From Pandoraea vervacti (GTDB taxonomy: Bacteria; Pseudomonadota; Gammaproteobacteria; Burkholderiales; Burkholderiaceae): a stretch of 64,000 nt of DNA. This document shows, one piece after another, positions 46,181 to 53,560 of this stretch. The notes beneath the pieces were generated by a model. That model did not search any database. It saw nothing but the letters and a program-made list of their open reading frames with translations, and was not told where the DNA came from. The DNA is taken from contig NZ_CP010897.2 of assembly GCF_000934605.2 (NCBI RefSeq), positions 1,426,001 to 1,490,000 of the forward strand, in the 5' to 3' direction. Every line of letters begins with the position of its first letter. Positions within the stretch are counted from its first letter, which is position 1. Both the position numbers and the translations under genes were made by a program.

Positions 46181-47062
46181 TTATCGCCGGAATGTGGACA
46201 GTCGCGATTTCGAGATCGAGGTCGCGGCCACCTGAATATGCGGGGCGAGTTCGGCTTCCGCACGCTCGCGTGTCCAGCGCGAGGTCGGCACCGAGATGTT
46301 GATGGCGGCCACCGCATGACCGTCGTGATCGGTAATCGGCGCGGCGACCGAGATGTCGCCCATCACCGTCTCGTTCTCGACGATGGCATAGCCGCGACGT
46401 GCCGTGATCTGAATCCGTTCGAGCAGTTTCTTCTGATCGATGAGCGTGTACGGCGTCATCGGTTCGAGCGCGGTGCCCGAGAGGATCTCGCGCACCCGCG
46501 CGTCCGGCAGGCGCGACAGGATGGCAATGCCCGACGCGGTGAACATGGCGGGCAGGCGTGCGCCCACCACGATGTCGATATTCACCAGATGCTGGCCGGG
46601 AAAGCGCGCGACGAACACGATTTCGTGACCGTCGAGCTCCTGAAGGTTGGTCGTCTCGCCGACGCGGCGGCTGATGTCGAGCAGATAGGGCGAGGCCTTG
46701 TCGACCAGTTCATTCGCGCGGATGTAGTTGTACGAGAACTGCAGCACCTTGGTCGTGAGGCCGTACGTACGTGTCTCGGGCACCCGGTAGAGATAGCCCA
46801 GCGCTTCGAGCGTGTGGACGAGTCGCTGGGTCGCGCTGCGGTCCAGGTCGGCGGCTTTGGCGATATCGCCGAGCGTCATGTAGCGCGCCGGACCGTCGAA
46901 GGCGTGCAGCACCTGAAAGGTCTTCTCCGTCGAGCCGACAAAGAGTGACGAGCGCGAGGCTCGCGAAGTGTTCGGTTCAGGCGATGCGTTCGTTGTGTCG
47001 CTGGCAGGTTGCGCGAAAGCGTTCTGCGGAGCGCGCGACGATCCGGCGGAGGAGCGCGGCAT
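46181..47062 (-). CDS. IclR family transcriptional regulator
   Basis: A 293-residue regulator. After a Ser/Ala/Thr-rich leader (1-40) comes a winged helix-turn-helix (KTFQVLHAFDGPARYMTLGDIAKAADLDRSATQRLVHTLEALGYL, in parts) and then the IclR effector-binding domain (about 110-285), with AMFTASGIAILSRLPDARVREIL and the conserved end AAINISVPTSRW. It probably controls the surrounding catabolic genes. Its start lies 37 bases from the nearest copy of the shared 13-bp motif, so it likely also controls itself. Confidence 0.92.
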   Translation of the reverse strand: MPRSSAGSSRAPQNAFAQPASDTTNASPEPNTSRASRSSLFVGSTEKTFQVLHAFDGPARYMTLGDIAKAADLDRSATQRLVHTLEALGYLYRVPETRTYGLTTKVLQFSYNYIRANELVDKASPYLLDISRRVGETTNLQELDGHEIVFVARFPGQHLVNIDIVVGARLPAMFTASGIAILSRLPDARVREILSGTALEPMTPYTLIDQKKLLERIQITARRGYAIVENETVMGDISVAAPITDHDGHAVAAINISVPTSRWTRERAEAELAPHIQVAATSISKSRLSTFRR

Positions 47063-47082
47063 GAGGTGAGTGATGATGTTCG

Positions 47083-47113
47083 GATTGTAATGAAGTTGAT
47101 TGTAATGCAATTG
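47083..47113. promoter_or_regulatory. Putative IclR operator between iclR-type gene and FMN dehydrogenase
   Basis: GATTGTAATG (47083-47092) followed by GATTGTAATGCAATTG (47098-47113). The core ATTGTAATGCAAT at 47099-47111 differs at only two positions from ATTGCATTGCAAT upstream of the ALDH/FAD-dehydrogenase pair. It lies in the spacer shared by two divergent genes. Confidence 0.6.
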
Positions 47114-47260
47114 TTTATGCGCAAGTAGCGAACTTTCCCTGATGCCGTCGTGAGCGGCACGGGGACCACGGCAAGGCAAGGCGTGGAACATCGGCCGGCA
47201 TCGGCACAAGCGTCGGCACGGCTTGGCAAGGGTTGGCAATATCGGGATCAGGGAGGAGCA

Positions 47261-48436
47261 ATGCACGCGTTTTCCTGCGTGGAGGACTACCGGCTGGCGG
47301 CGCGCCGCCGGTTGACGAAGCTGGCGTTCGACTATCTGGAGGGCGGAGCGGAAGACGGCGATGCGCTGCGTCGCAACCGCGACGCATTCGGGCAGTGGGG
47401 ATTCGCGCCGCGAGTGATGACGGATACCTCGCAAACGTCGAGCAAAACGACGTTCTGGGGCCGCGACGCCGCCGCACCGATGGCAGTGGGACCCACGGGC
47501 CTGAACGGGCTGTTCTGGCCGCGTGCAGACGAATTGCTCGCGCGCGCGGCGGCTGATGCCGGGCTGCCGTTTGTGCTTTCGACGGCGTCCACGTCGTTGC
47601 TCGAGGACGTGCGTGCCGCCGTGCCCCACGGCGAACTGTGGCTTCAGCTCTACGTGCAGCAGGACCGTCGCATTGCCGAGAGCATGATGCGCCGCGCACG
47701 CGAGGCGGGCTTCCGCACGCTGATGCTCACGGTCGACACGCCCGTGCATGGCAAGCGAGACCACGACACGCGCAATGGATTCCGGCTGCCGCTGCGCTTC
47801 ACGCCGCGTCTCGTGGCGGACTGCATGCGGCATCCGCACTGGAGTTGGCAGATGCTCGTGGGCGGCGCGCCGCAGTTGCGCAACATCGCCAGAAGCGTGG
47901 GCGAGCGGGCGGATCTGGCGCGTCACGCGGCGATGTTGAGCCGCCAGATGGACTTGTCGCTGAGTTGGGACGATCTGGCGTGGGTACGTCGGCACTGGCC
48001 GGGCGAAGTGCTGGTCAAGGGCATTCTGAGCGTCGACGACGCGCGCCAGGCGCAGGCTCATGGGGCGGACGGCATCATCGTCTCCAATCATGGCGGCCGA
48101 CAGTTGGGCAGTACGCTGGCGCCGGTCGAGGCGTTGCCGATGATCGTCGACGCGCTCGGCGCCGGTAGGCACGGCGCGCCCGCCATGTCCGTTTTCGTCG
48201 ATGGCGGCGTGCGGCGGGGCGCGGACGTGGCCAAGGCCGTCGCGCTGGGGGCGAAAGGGGTGTTGCTCGGACGTGCGCCGTTGTACGGCGTGGCCGCGCG
48301 AGGCGCTCAGGGCGTGGCGGGGGTGCTGGAACTGATGCTGGGCGAACTGCGCACGACGATGCAACTGCTCGGCTGCGCGAGCGTGGACGATCTCACGCCG
48401 CAACGGTTGGCACGGTTGCCGGCGCTTCGTGCCTAG
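47261..48436 (+). CDS. FMN-dependent L-2-hydroxyacid dehydrogenase/oxidase
   Basis: A 391-residue TIM-barrel flavoprotein of the L-lactate/mandelate dehydrogenase and glycolate oxidase family. FMN and substrate features: GGAEDGDALRRNRDAF, QLYVQQDR, the active-site pair H277 and R280 in SNHGGRQLGSTLAPVEALP, DGGVRRGADV, and LGRAPLYG. It oxidises the L form of a 2-hydroxy acid. RBS GGGAGGAG precedes the ATG. It is divergent from the iclR gene and completes the locus, whose other arm has a D-acid-type dehydrogenase. Confidence 0.92.
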   Translation: MHAFSCVEDYRLAARRRLTKLAFDYLEGGAEDGDALRRNRDAFGQWGFAPRVMTDTSQTSSKTTFWGRDAAAPMAVGPTGLNGLFWPRADELLARAAADAGLPFVLSTASTSLLEDVRAAVPHGELWLQLYVQQDRRIAESMMRRAREAGFRTLMLTVDTPVHGKRDHDTRNGFRLPLRFTPRLVADCMRHPHWSWQMLVGGAPQLRNIARSVGERADLARHAAMLSRQMDLSLSWDDLAWVRRHWPGEVLVKGILSVDDARQAQAHGADGIIVSNHGGRQLGSTLAPVEALPMIVDALGAGRHGAPAMSVFVDGGVRRGADVAKAVALGAKGVLLGRAPLYGVAARGAQGVAGVLELMLGELRTTMQLLGCASVDDLTPQRLARLPALRA

Positions 48437-48519
48437 CGCTCGGCGCGCTGCATGCCCCTGCATGAATATGCATTCCGGTATCGCGCCGTTGCCACGGGCG
48501 GGGCAGCAGGCAAACCCGC

Positions 48520-48525
48520 TATAAT
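48520..48525 (+). promoter_or_regulatory. -10 box of the ppa promoter
   Basis: Perfect TATAAT 102 bases upstream of ppa. No good -35 box lies at the right spacing (TTGCCA at 48489 is too far). Confidence 0.4.
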
Positions 48526-48626
48526 GTTCGGCGCCCGATTGCCGTCGGGCGGCGCAGCATCCGGCAGGTTGGCGGGCGCGAGCGTCGTGCGGCGGCATGC
48601 CATTTTCTATACACAGGAATGCCATC

Positions 48627-49154
48627 ATGAGCTTCAACCACGTGCCTGCCGGCAAGGACATCCCCAACGATTTCAACGTCATCATCGAGATCCCGGCGCA
48701 AAGCGACCCGGTGAAGTACGAAGCCGACAAGGATCTGGGCCTGCTGGTCGTTGACCGCTTCATCGGCACGGGCATGCGCTACCCGGCCAACTACGGCTTC
48801 ATTCCGCAAACGCTGGCAGGCGACGGCGACCCCGTCGACGCGCTGGTCGTTACCCCGTTCCCGCTGCTGGCCGGCTCGGTCGTTCGCTGCCGCGCGCTGG
48901 GCATGCTCAACATGACCGACGAATCGGGCGTTGACGCCAAGCTGGTCGTCGTGCCGGTCGACAAGATCTGCCCGATGACGGCGCACATGAAGTCGATCGG
49001 CGACGTGCCGGGTTACCTGAAGGACCAGATCAAGCACTTCTTCGAGCAGTACAAGGCGCTGGAGAAGGGCAAGTGGGTCAAGGTCGAAGGCTGGGAAGGC
49101 ATTGAAGCCGCCCACAAGGAAATCGTCGACGGCGTGGCCAACGCGAAGAAGTAA
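48627..49154 (+). CDS. ppa: Inorganic pyrophosphatase
   Basis: Hydrolyses pyrophosphate and so pulls biosynthetic reactions forward; soluble family I enzyme. At 175 residues it has normal length. The active-site string DGDPVDALVVTPFPL, the metal-binding DESGVDAKLVVVPVDKI, and RYPANYGFIPQTL are present. The start MSFNHVPAGKDIPND is typical. It is followed by a strong terminator and is not obviously part of an operon. Confidence 0.97.
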   Translation: MSFNHVPAGKDIPNDFNVIIEIPAQSDPVKYEADKDLGLLVVDRFIGTGMRYPANYGFIPQTLAGDGDPVDALVVTPFPLLAGSVVRCRALGMLNMTDESGVDAKLVVVPVDKICPMTAHMKSIGDVPGYLKDQIKHFFEQYKALEKGKWVKVEGWEGIEAAHKEIVDGVANAKK

Positions 49155-49231
49155 GCGACGCAGTGAGCGACGAAGTGAGCGACGATCTGCGGGCGGCATT
49201 GCCCGTGGCGTCGCTGCCCGACGCCCATGAG

Positions 49232-49257
49232 AAACCCGGCCGATGGCCGGGTTTTTT
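49232..49257 (+). terminator. Rho-independent terminator of ppa
   Basis: Stem AACCCGGCC/GGCCGGGTT with a 3-base loop, followed by six T residues. It lies 78 bases after the ppa stop. Confidence 0.92.
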
Positions 49258-49274
49258 ATTGCCCGCGCGATGGC

Positions 49275-49306
49275 GCGATAACCCGATAACGCGATAACCC
49301 GATAAC
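49275..49306. repeat. Two tandem 16-bp repeats
   Basis: GCGATAACCCGATAAC occurs twice in direct tandem between the ppa terminator and the TetR gene stop. Shorter GATAAC units make it look internally repeated. Confidence 0.85.
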
Positions 49307-49336
49307 GGCCAGCCGATTCGCTCACGCGCCCGGCGC

Positions 49337-49939
49337 TTAAGACTTGTGCCGCTTGACCATTGCGATGATGGTCTGTTGCAGTTCGGCGCGCGCCTCGTCC
49401 GGCGTGATGTCGCCGGCGACGGCCGCATCCGACAGCGCATCTGCGGCGCCCAGCATGGCCCACATTGCCGGGGCCGGCAGGCCCGCCGGTCCCGAGAACG
49501 GGGCCAGAATTGCGGCACATTTCGCGATGAACGTGTGTTGATACTGCCGCTTCACCGCCGCGAGTTCCGCCGAGCCGCCAAGGGCAGCCAGCACGCCGGG
49601 GATCTCCCGGCCCTGTGTCAGCACGCACGTCACATAGCTCGATGCAATCACGCGCGCCTTGTCCTGCAAACTCGGTCTGGCCGCCGCCACGGCATCGTCG
49701 AACACCGCCGTCTGCCGCTCATCGAAGTCCCGGTACAACGCGGTGAGCAGACCCTCGCGTGTGCCGAAGTGGTCATACACCACCGGCTTCGTCACCCCCG
49801 CCTCGTCCGCCAGGCGCCCAAGTGTCAGGGCGTCGGTTCCTGACTCGCCGATGAGCGCCCAGGCCGCGTCGAGCAACTGTCGCGTGCGTGCTTCACGGGG
49901 CAGGCGGCGGCGCGGGAGGTCATCGGTGGCAGGACACAT
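49337..49939 (-). CDS. TetR family transcriptional regulator
   Basis: A 200-residue regulator. The N-terminal DNA-binding domain (about 14-65) has LLDAAWALIGESGTDALTLGRLADEAGVTKPVVYDHFGTREGLL, with the recognition helix GVTKPVVYDHF (given in parts). The C-terminal helical domain is the ligand sensor and is not recognisable further. It lies downstream of the flavoprotein gene on the same strand (54 bases apart), so it probably regulates that gene and itself via the palindrome at 50632-50664. Confidence 0.92.
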   Translation of the reverse strand: MCPATDDLPRRRLPREARTRQLLDAAWALIGESGTDALTLGRLADEAGVTKPVVYDHFGTREGLLTALYRDFDERQTAVFDDAVAAARPSLQDKARVIASSYVTCVLTQGREIPGVLAALGGSAELAAVKRQYQHTFIAKCAAILAPFSGPAGLPAPAMWAMLGAADALSDAAVAGDITPDEARAELQQTIIAMVKRHKS

Positions 49940-49993
49940 GTTCGGAAACGTTGGAGACGGTTGATTCGGTCGAGGCGAAAGCGCGCCAGCGCC

Positions 49994-50608
49994 TCAGTCG
50001 GAATGGGCGAAAACTCTCTGACCGAAAGCGCGCGCCGTTTCGAGATGGGCTTCAGGGTAGCCGCTGTCCGAGGCAAGAAGCAACTCGGATCTGACGACCT
50101 GCGCCCCGCAGTAATCGAAAATCCCGTGATCGATCTGGGTTTTCATCGCGCCGAAGTAGCCATGGCGCGCCATGGTGCGCTGATCTGCGCCGCCGCTTGC
50201 GACGAGATGCACGCGCAGACGTTGCAGCTTCTTGAGCGATTTGCCGAGCGCCACGTCTTCGTAGGCCCAGCCTTGCGTGAACACACGGTCGATCCATCCC
50301 TTGAGCAAGGCGGGGAACGACCACCAGTAGATCGGATAGACGATGACCAGCGCGTCGGCACGGTCGATCCGCGCTTGCTCCGCGGCCACGTCGGCAGGGA
50401 CAGGCCCCGCATTTCGGAACGCCGCAAGATCGTCGGCGGTGAAGCGCGGGTCGAAGCCTTCCGCTGATAAATCGGCAATCTCGGCCGAGTGGCGCGGTTG
50501 CTCTGCGCCAGGGGCCGACGACGCGGTTATCCCGTCGGCGATGCGCGCAGCAAGTGCGTGGGTCAGGGAATCCCGTTCGGGATGAGCGACGACGATGAGT
50601 GCGTGCAT
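49994..50608 (-). CDS. NAD(P)H dehydrogenase (quinone)-like flavoprotein
   Basis: A 204-residue flavodoxin-fold oxidoreductase of the NQO1/KefF/MdaB group. The N-terminal LIVVAHPERDSLTHALA is the FMN/FAD-binding start, and YPIYWWSFPALLKGWIDRVFTQGWAY is the family hallmark (given in two parts, about 93-118). It reduces quinones or similar electrophiles by two electrons. It is the first gene of the pair with the TetR regulator, and a palindrome sits directly upstream. Confidence 0.9.
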   Translation of the reverse strand: MHALIVVAHPERDSLTHALAARIADGITASSAPGAEQPRHSAEIADLSAEGFDPRFTADDLAAFRNAGPVPADVAAEQARIDRADALVIVYPIYWWSFPALLKGWIDRVFTQGWAYEDVALGKSLKKLQRLRVHLVASGGADQRTMARHGYFGAMKTQIDHGIFDYCGAQVVRSELLLASDSGYPEAHLETARAFGQRVFAHSD

Positions 50609-50631
50609 GGTCAGGTCCGTGACAAGTCAGT

Positions 50632-50664
50632 AACCTACCAATGGTAACTTACTTTTGGTAGGTT
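50632..50664. promoter_or_regulatory. Likely TetR operator upstream of the flavoprotein gene
   Basis: Inverted repeat AACCTACCA (50632-50640) and TGGTAGGTT (50656-50664), 9-bp perfect arms with a 15-base spacer that contains a further ATGGTAA. It lies 24 bases upstream of the start codon, where TetR repressors of such pairs usually bind. Confidence 0.7.
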
Positions 50665-50727
50665 ATGTTGTCATGCAACGTTCGCCTGAAGCCACGAGCA
50701 AGTTCGGCGACAATGTCGGGCAGTACA

Positions 50728-52101
50728 GGGGGGTGCCCCTATGTAGTTCGTCAAGCACTGGGGTCCGTTTTGGGTTGATAAAAAGTGCCGTCGCGTAGCA
50801 TGGCAAAAAGGACGTCGCAGCGCCGGCGAGCCAGCGCGATAAGTGCCTGGTTGTGGCGCTTGCCCTGCTGGATTTTTCGACTGTAGTAAGCCCTTGAGAT
50901 CGGGTCTCGCAAAGCCGCAAAGGCCGAGAGAAACAGGGCGCGTTTGAGTACCTTATTGCCACGTCGAGAGGGGTGTTCGCCGCGAATCGAGGCGCCAGAG
51001 CGCCGGGTCACCGGCGCTAGGCCAGCATAGGCCGCCAGGTGGGCGGCCGAGGCAAAGGCCTTGTGCGCCACCTCGGTCAGGAGTCGCGCTGCGGTCCTGA
51101 GCCCGACTCCGGGCATGCTGCTCAGGACCGGCCAAAGAGGGTTGCTTTGCACCAGGCGCTCGACCTCGGCGGCGATCTCGTCGCGTTGCTTGCGTAGGGC
51201 GGCCAGTTGCTGGGCCAGACGCGGCATCACCAGCGTGGCGGCATGAGTACCCGGCACGACTACGGTTTGTTCGGTAAGCGCCTGCGCGATGTCGGCGGCC
51301 AAGCTCTTGCCAATGCGTGGTGCGAGCTTGATCAGGCGATTCGCCAGCGTTTTTTGGCCCGCGGCCGCCAGTGCTGCGGGTGAGGGGTAGCGCTCAAGCA
51401 GATCGAGCACGGCGGGATGATCCAGGCGAGGTCCGAGCACGCGCTCAAGCGCGGGATGAATCTGCGTGAGCAGGCCGCGAATGCGGTTGCTGGTTTGGTT
51501 GGCTTGGGCGGCCAGGTCGTCGTCGAAGCCACACAGCATAGTGAGCTCGGCGAGCGGCTCATCGGCCAGACGCAATGAGCGCAGCGTATGCGGCATGGTG
51601 CGTGCGGCATCTGCGATGACGGCGGCGTCGCGCGCGTCGGTCTTGGCTTCGCCTGCGTGCAGGTCGGCGATGCGACGCATAGCCAGACCTGGCAAGTAGG
51701 CGACTAGCGTACCGGCGTCGCGGGCTACGGCCAGCGGCAGTGCGCCGATGGTAGCCGGCTGATCGACGACGAACAGGAGCTGGCCGTGGGCTTTCAACTC
51801 ATCGATGAGGGCGCGCAGTTGGGTCTCATCGTTAGGCAGGGCCTTGTTGTAGAGGCGACGGCCGTTGCGATCGAGAGCGACGGCATGGTGGTGGCCTTTG
51901 CCGACGTCGACGCCGATGAAGACATCGACGGCGTCATGAAGTGGAAAGTTATGCATTGCAGTTGGCACAAAAAGTGAATTGGCCTGCAAGAACCCTGGTG
52001 GCAAGTCTCGGCATCCACGTTACGGACGGCGTCGGAATATCCGTGCCAAACCCCTATCAGCGATCACCAGCCACCCACCAGACCCGGTGACAACACCCCC
52101 C
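50728..52101 (-). mobile_element. IS110-family insertion sequence, ends not firmly placed
   Basis: An intact IS110-type transposase with non-coding sequence on both sides. The limits given are two inverted GGGGGGTG octamers (50728-50735 and 52094-52101) that might be subterminal repeats; the true ends could be tens of bases away. IS110 elements lack clear terminal repeats and usually make no target duplication, so the sequence alone cannot fix the borders. Confidence 0.6.
50751..51956 (-). CDS. IS110 family transposase
   Basis: A 401-residue DEDD-type transposase that uses a RuvC-like domain and a C-terminal transposase_20 domain. D17 (FIGVDVGKGHHH), D107 and D110 (AKTDARDAAV) are present. 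The second catalytic position, usually Glu, reads D65 in FVVDQPATIGA, as in some IS110 relatives. The C-terminal region has SMPGVGLRTAARLL and the serine-containing YAGLAPVTRRSGASIRGEHPSRRGNK (in parts). The start MHNFPLHDAVDVF is chosen; 16 more codons are open. The gene is intact. Confidence 0.93.
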   Translation of the reverse strand: MHNFPLHDAVDVFIGVDVGKGHHHAVALDRNGRRLYNKALPNDETQLRALIDELKAHGQLLFVVDQPATIGALPLAVARDAGTLVAYLPGLAMRRIADLHAGEAKTDARDAAVIADAARTMPHTLRSLRLADEPLAELTMLCGFDDDLAAQANQTSNRIRGLLTQIHPALERVLGPRLDHPAVLDLLERYPSPAALAAAGQKTLANRLIKLAPRIGKSLAADIAQALTEQTVVVPGTHAATLVMPRLAQQLAALRKQRDEIAAEVERLVQSNPLWPVLSSMPGVGLRTAARLLTEVAHKAFASAAHLAAYAGLAPVTRRSGASIRGEHPSRRGNKVLKRALFLSAFAALRDPISRAYYSRKIQQGKRHNQALIALARRRCDVLFAMLRDGTFYQPKTDPSA

Positions 52102-52242
52102 GGATCATGGTTACGACTGGGGGCGGGAATCATGCCGGGCCTGGCTGGCCAAAACCTCGATTATCGAGGTGCGAACATAGTAACGGGGCATGCGGTCGTA
52201 GGGTCACCGTGCGTTGCCGCCGGTTTGCAGACGAGGTGAGAA
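51957..52242. other. Non-coding flank upstream of the IS110 transposase
   Basis: About 285 bases without a gene. It probably contains the IS110 left-end non-coding RNA region and the junction with the chromosome. A perfect palindrome CCTCGATTATCGAGG lies at 52155-52169, just before the next gene. Confidence 0.5.
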
Positions 52243-53379
52243 GTGAGCAGCGACGTGGTCATCCGTGTAGTGCCATCGATTGAAGACGTGCCGGTCGACG
52301 CGTGGGACGCGCTCGCGGGCGATAACCCGTTCGTGCGGCACGCGTTCCTGCACGCCATGCACGAGACGGGGTGTGCGTCCCGGCGCACCGGCTGGCAACC
52401 GGCTTATCTGCTCATGCAGGCGGATGACTTGCTCGTGGGCGCCATGCCGCTTTACGTCAAGTCGCACTCCCGTGGGGAGTACGTCTTCGACCATGCATGG
52501 GCCGACGCCTTTGCGCGCCATGGCATCGAGTACTACCCGAAGCTGCTGTGCGCCGTGCCGTTCTCGCCGGTGACCGGGCCGCGTCTGCTCGCGCGCACGC
52601 ATGCCGATCGCGTGGCGCTCGCGCGCGGTGCGATTGCCTTCGCGAAGCAACTGGAGGTGTCGTCCATTCACGTGCTGTTCACGCACGACGACGACCTCGC
52701 CGCGCTGACCGAGGCGGGTTACCTGTTGCGCGAAGGCGTGCAGTTCCACTGGGAGAATCCGGGCTTCGCCACGTTCGACGACTTCCTTGCGCAGATGAAT
52801 CAGGAAAAACGCAAGAAGCTCAGGCAGGACAGGCGTCGCGTGCGTGAGGCAGGGGTGACGTATCGATGGCTGCGCGGTGAGCAGATCGACGCCGCCGCGC
52901 TGGACTTCTTTTACCGGTGTTACGAGAACACCTATCGCGAGCATTGGAACGCGCCCTATCTGAGTCGCGAGTTCTTCGGGCAGATCCACGCCACGATGCC
53001 CGACGCGCTGCTCATCGTGATGGCCGAGCGCGACGGGGCGCCGCTCGCGTGCGCGCTCAACGTGGTGAGCGGCGACACGATGTACGGCCGGTATTGGGGA
53101 ACGACCGATTTCGTCTCCGGCATGCACTTCGAGACGTGCTACGCGCAGGGCATCGAGTACTGCATTGCCAACGGACTGCGCAGCTTCGAGGGCGGGGCGC
53201 AGGGCGTGCACAAGATGTCGCGCGGGCTGCTGCCCACGCCCACGTGGTCCGCCCACTGGATCGCGGACGAGCGGTTTGCGCAGGCCGTCGAGGACTTTCT
53301 CGAGCGCGAGACGTCGGCCATGGACGAGCATATCGGCGAGCTCGAGGCCCACACGCCGTTCAAACGCCGCGCGTCCTGA
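52243..53379 (+). CDS. GNAT-like (COG3146) putative acyltransferase
   Basis: A 378-residue protein of the family once called DUF482/peptidogalycan biosynthesis, now placed with GNAT/FemAB-like acyltransferases. Recognisable strings: NPFVRHAFLHAMHETGCAS, FDHAWADAFARHGIEYYPKL and, in the second GNAT-like half, GRYWGTTDFVSGMHFETCYAQGIEYCI with FEGGAQGVHKMSRGLLP (in parts). The substrate is unknown. It begins at GTG. It lies upstream of nadE by 181 bases on the same strand. Confidence 0.85.
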   Translation: MSSDVVIRVVPSIEDVPVDAWDALAGDNPFVRHAFLHAMHETGCASRRTGWQPAYLLMQADDLLVGAMPLYVKSHSRGEYVFDHAWADAFARHGIEYYPKLLCAVPFSPVTGPRLLARTHADRVALARGAIAFAKQLEVSSIHVLFTHDDDLAALTEAGYLLREGVQFHWENPGFATFDDFLAQMNQEKRKKLRQDRRRVREAGVTYRWLRGEQIDAAALDFFYRCYENTYREHWNAPYLSREFFGQIHATMPDALLIVMAERDGAPLACALNVVSGDTMYGRYWGTTDFVSGMHFETCYAQGIEYCIANGLRSFEGGAQGVHKMSRGLLPTPTWSAHWIADERFAQAVEDFLERETSAMDEHIGELEAHTPFKRRAS

Positions 53380-53560
53380 ACCGGGCGCGCCGGTGCGAGT
53401 CCGCGCGAGTCAATGCACCGGCCCGGCAAGTCGGGGCCTTGCGTAATATACTGGCGATTCCAACGTCCGCCGTCCGCCGCGCGGGTGCGACAGCCGGACC
53501 AGCATCGGTTGCCATGCCCGGGGTGTCACGGCACATGGGCGATGCATCGTAGCTGCCGAC

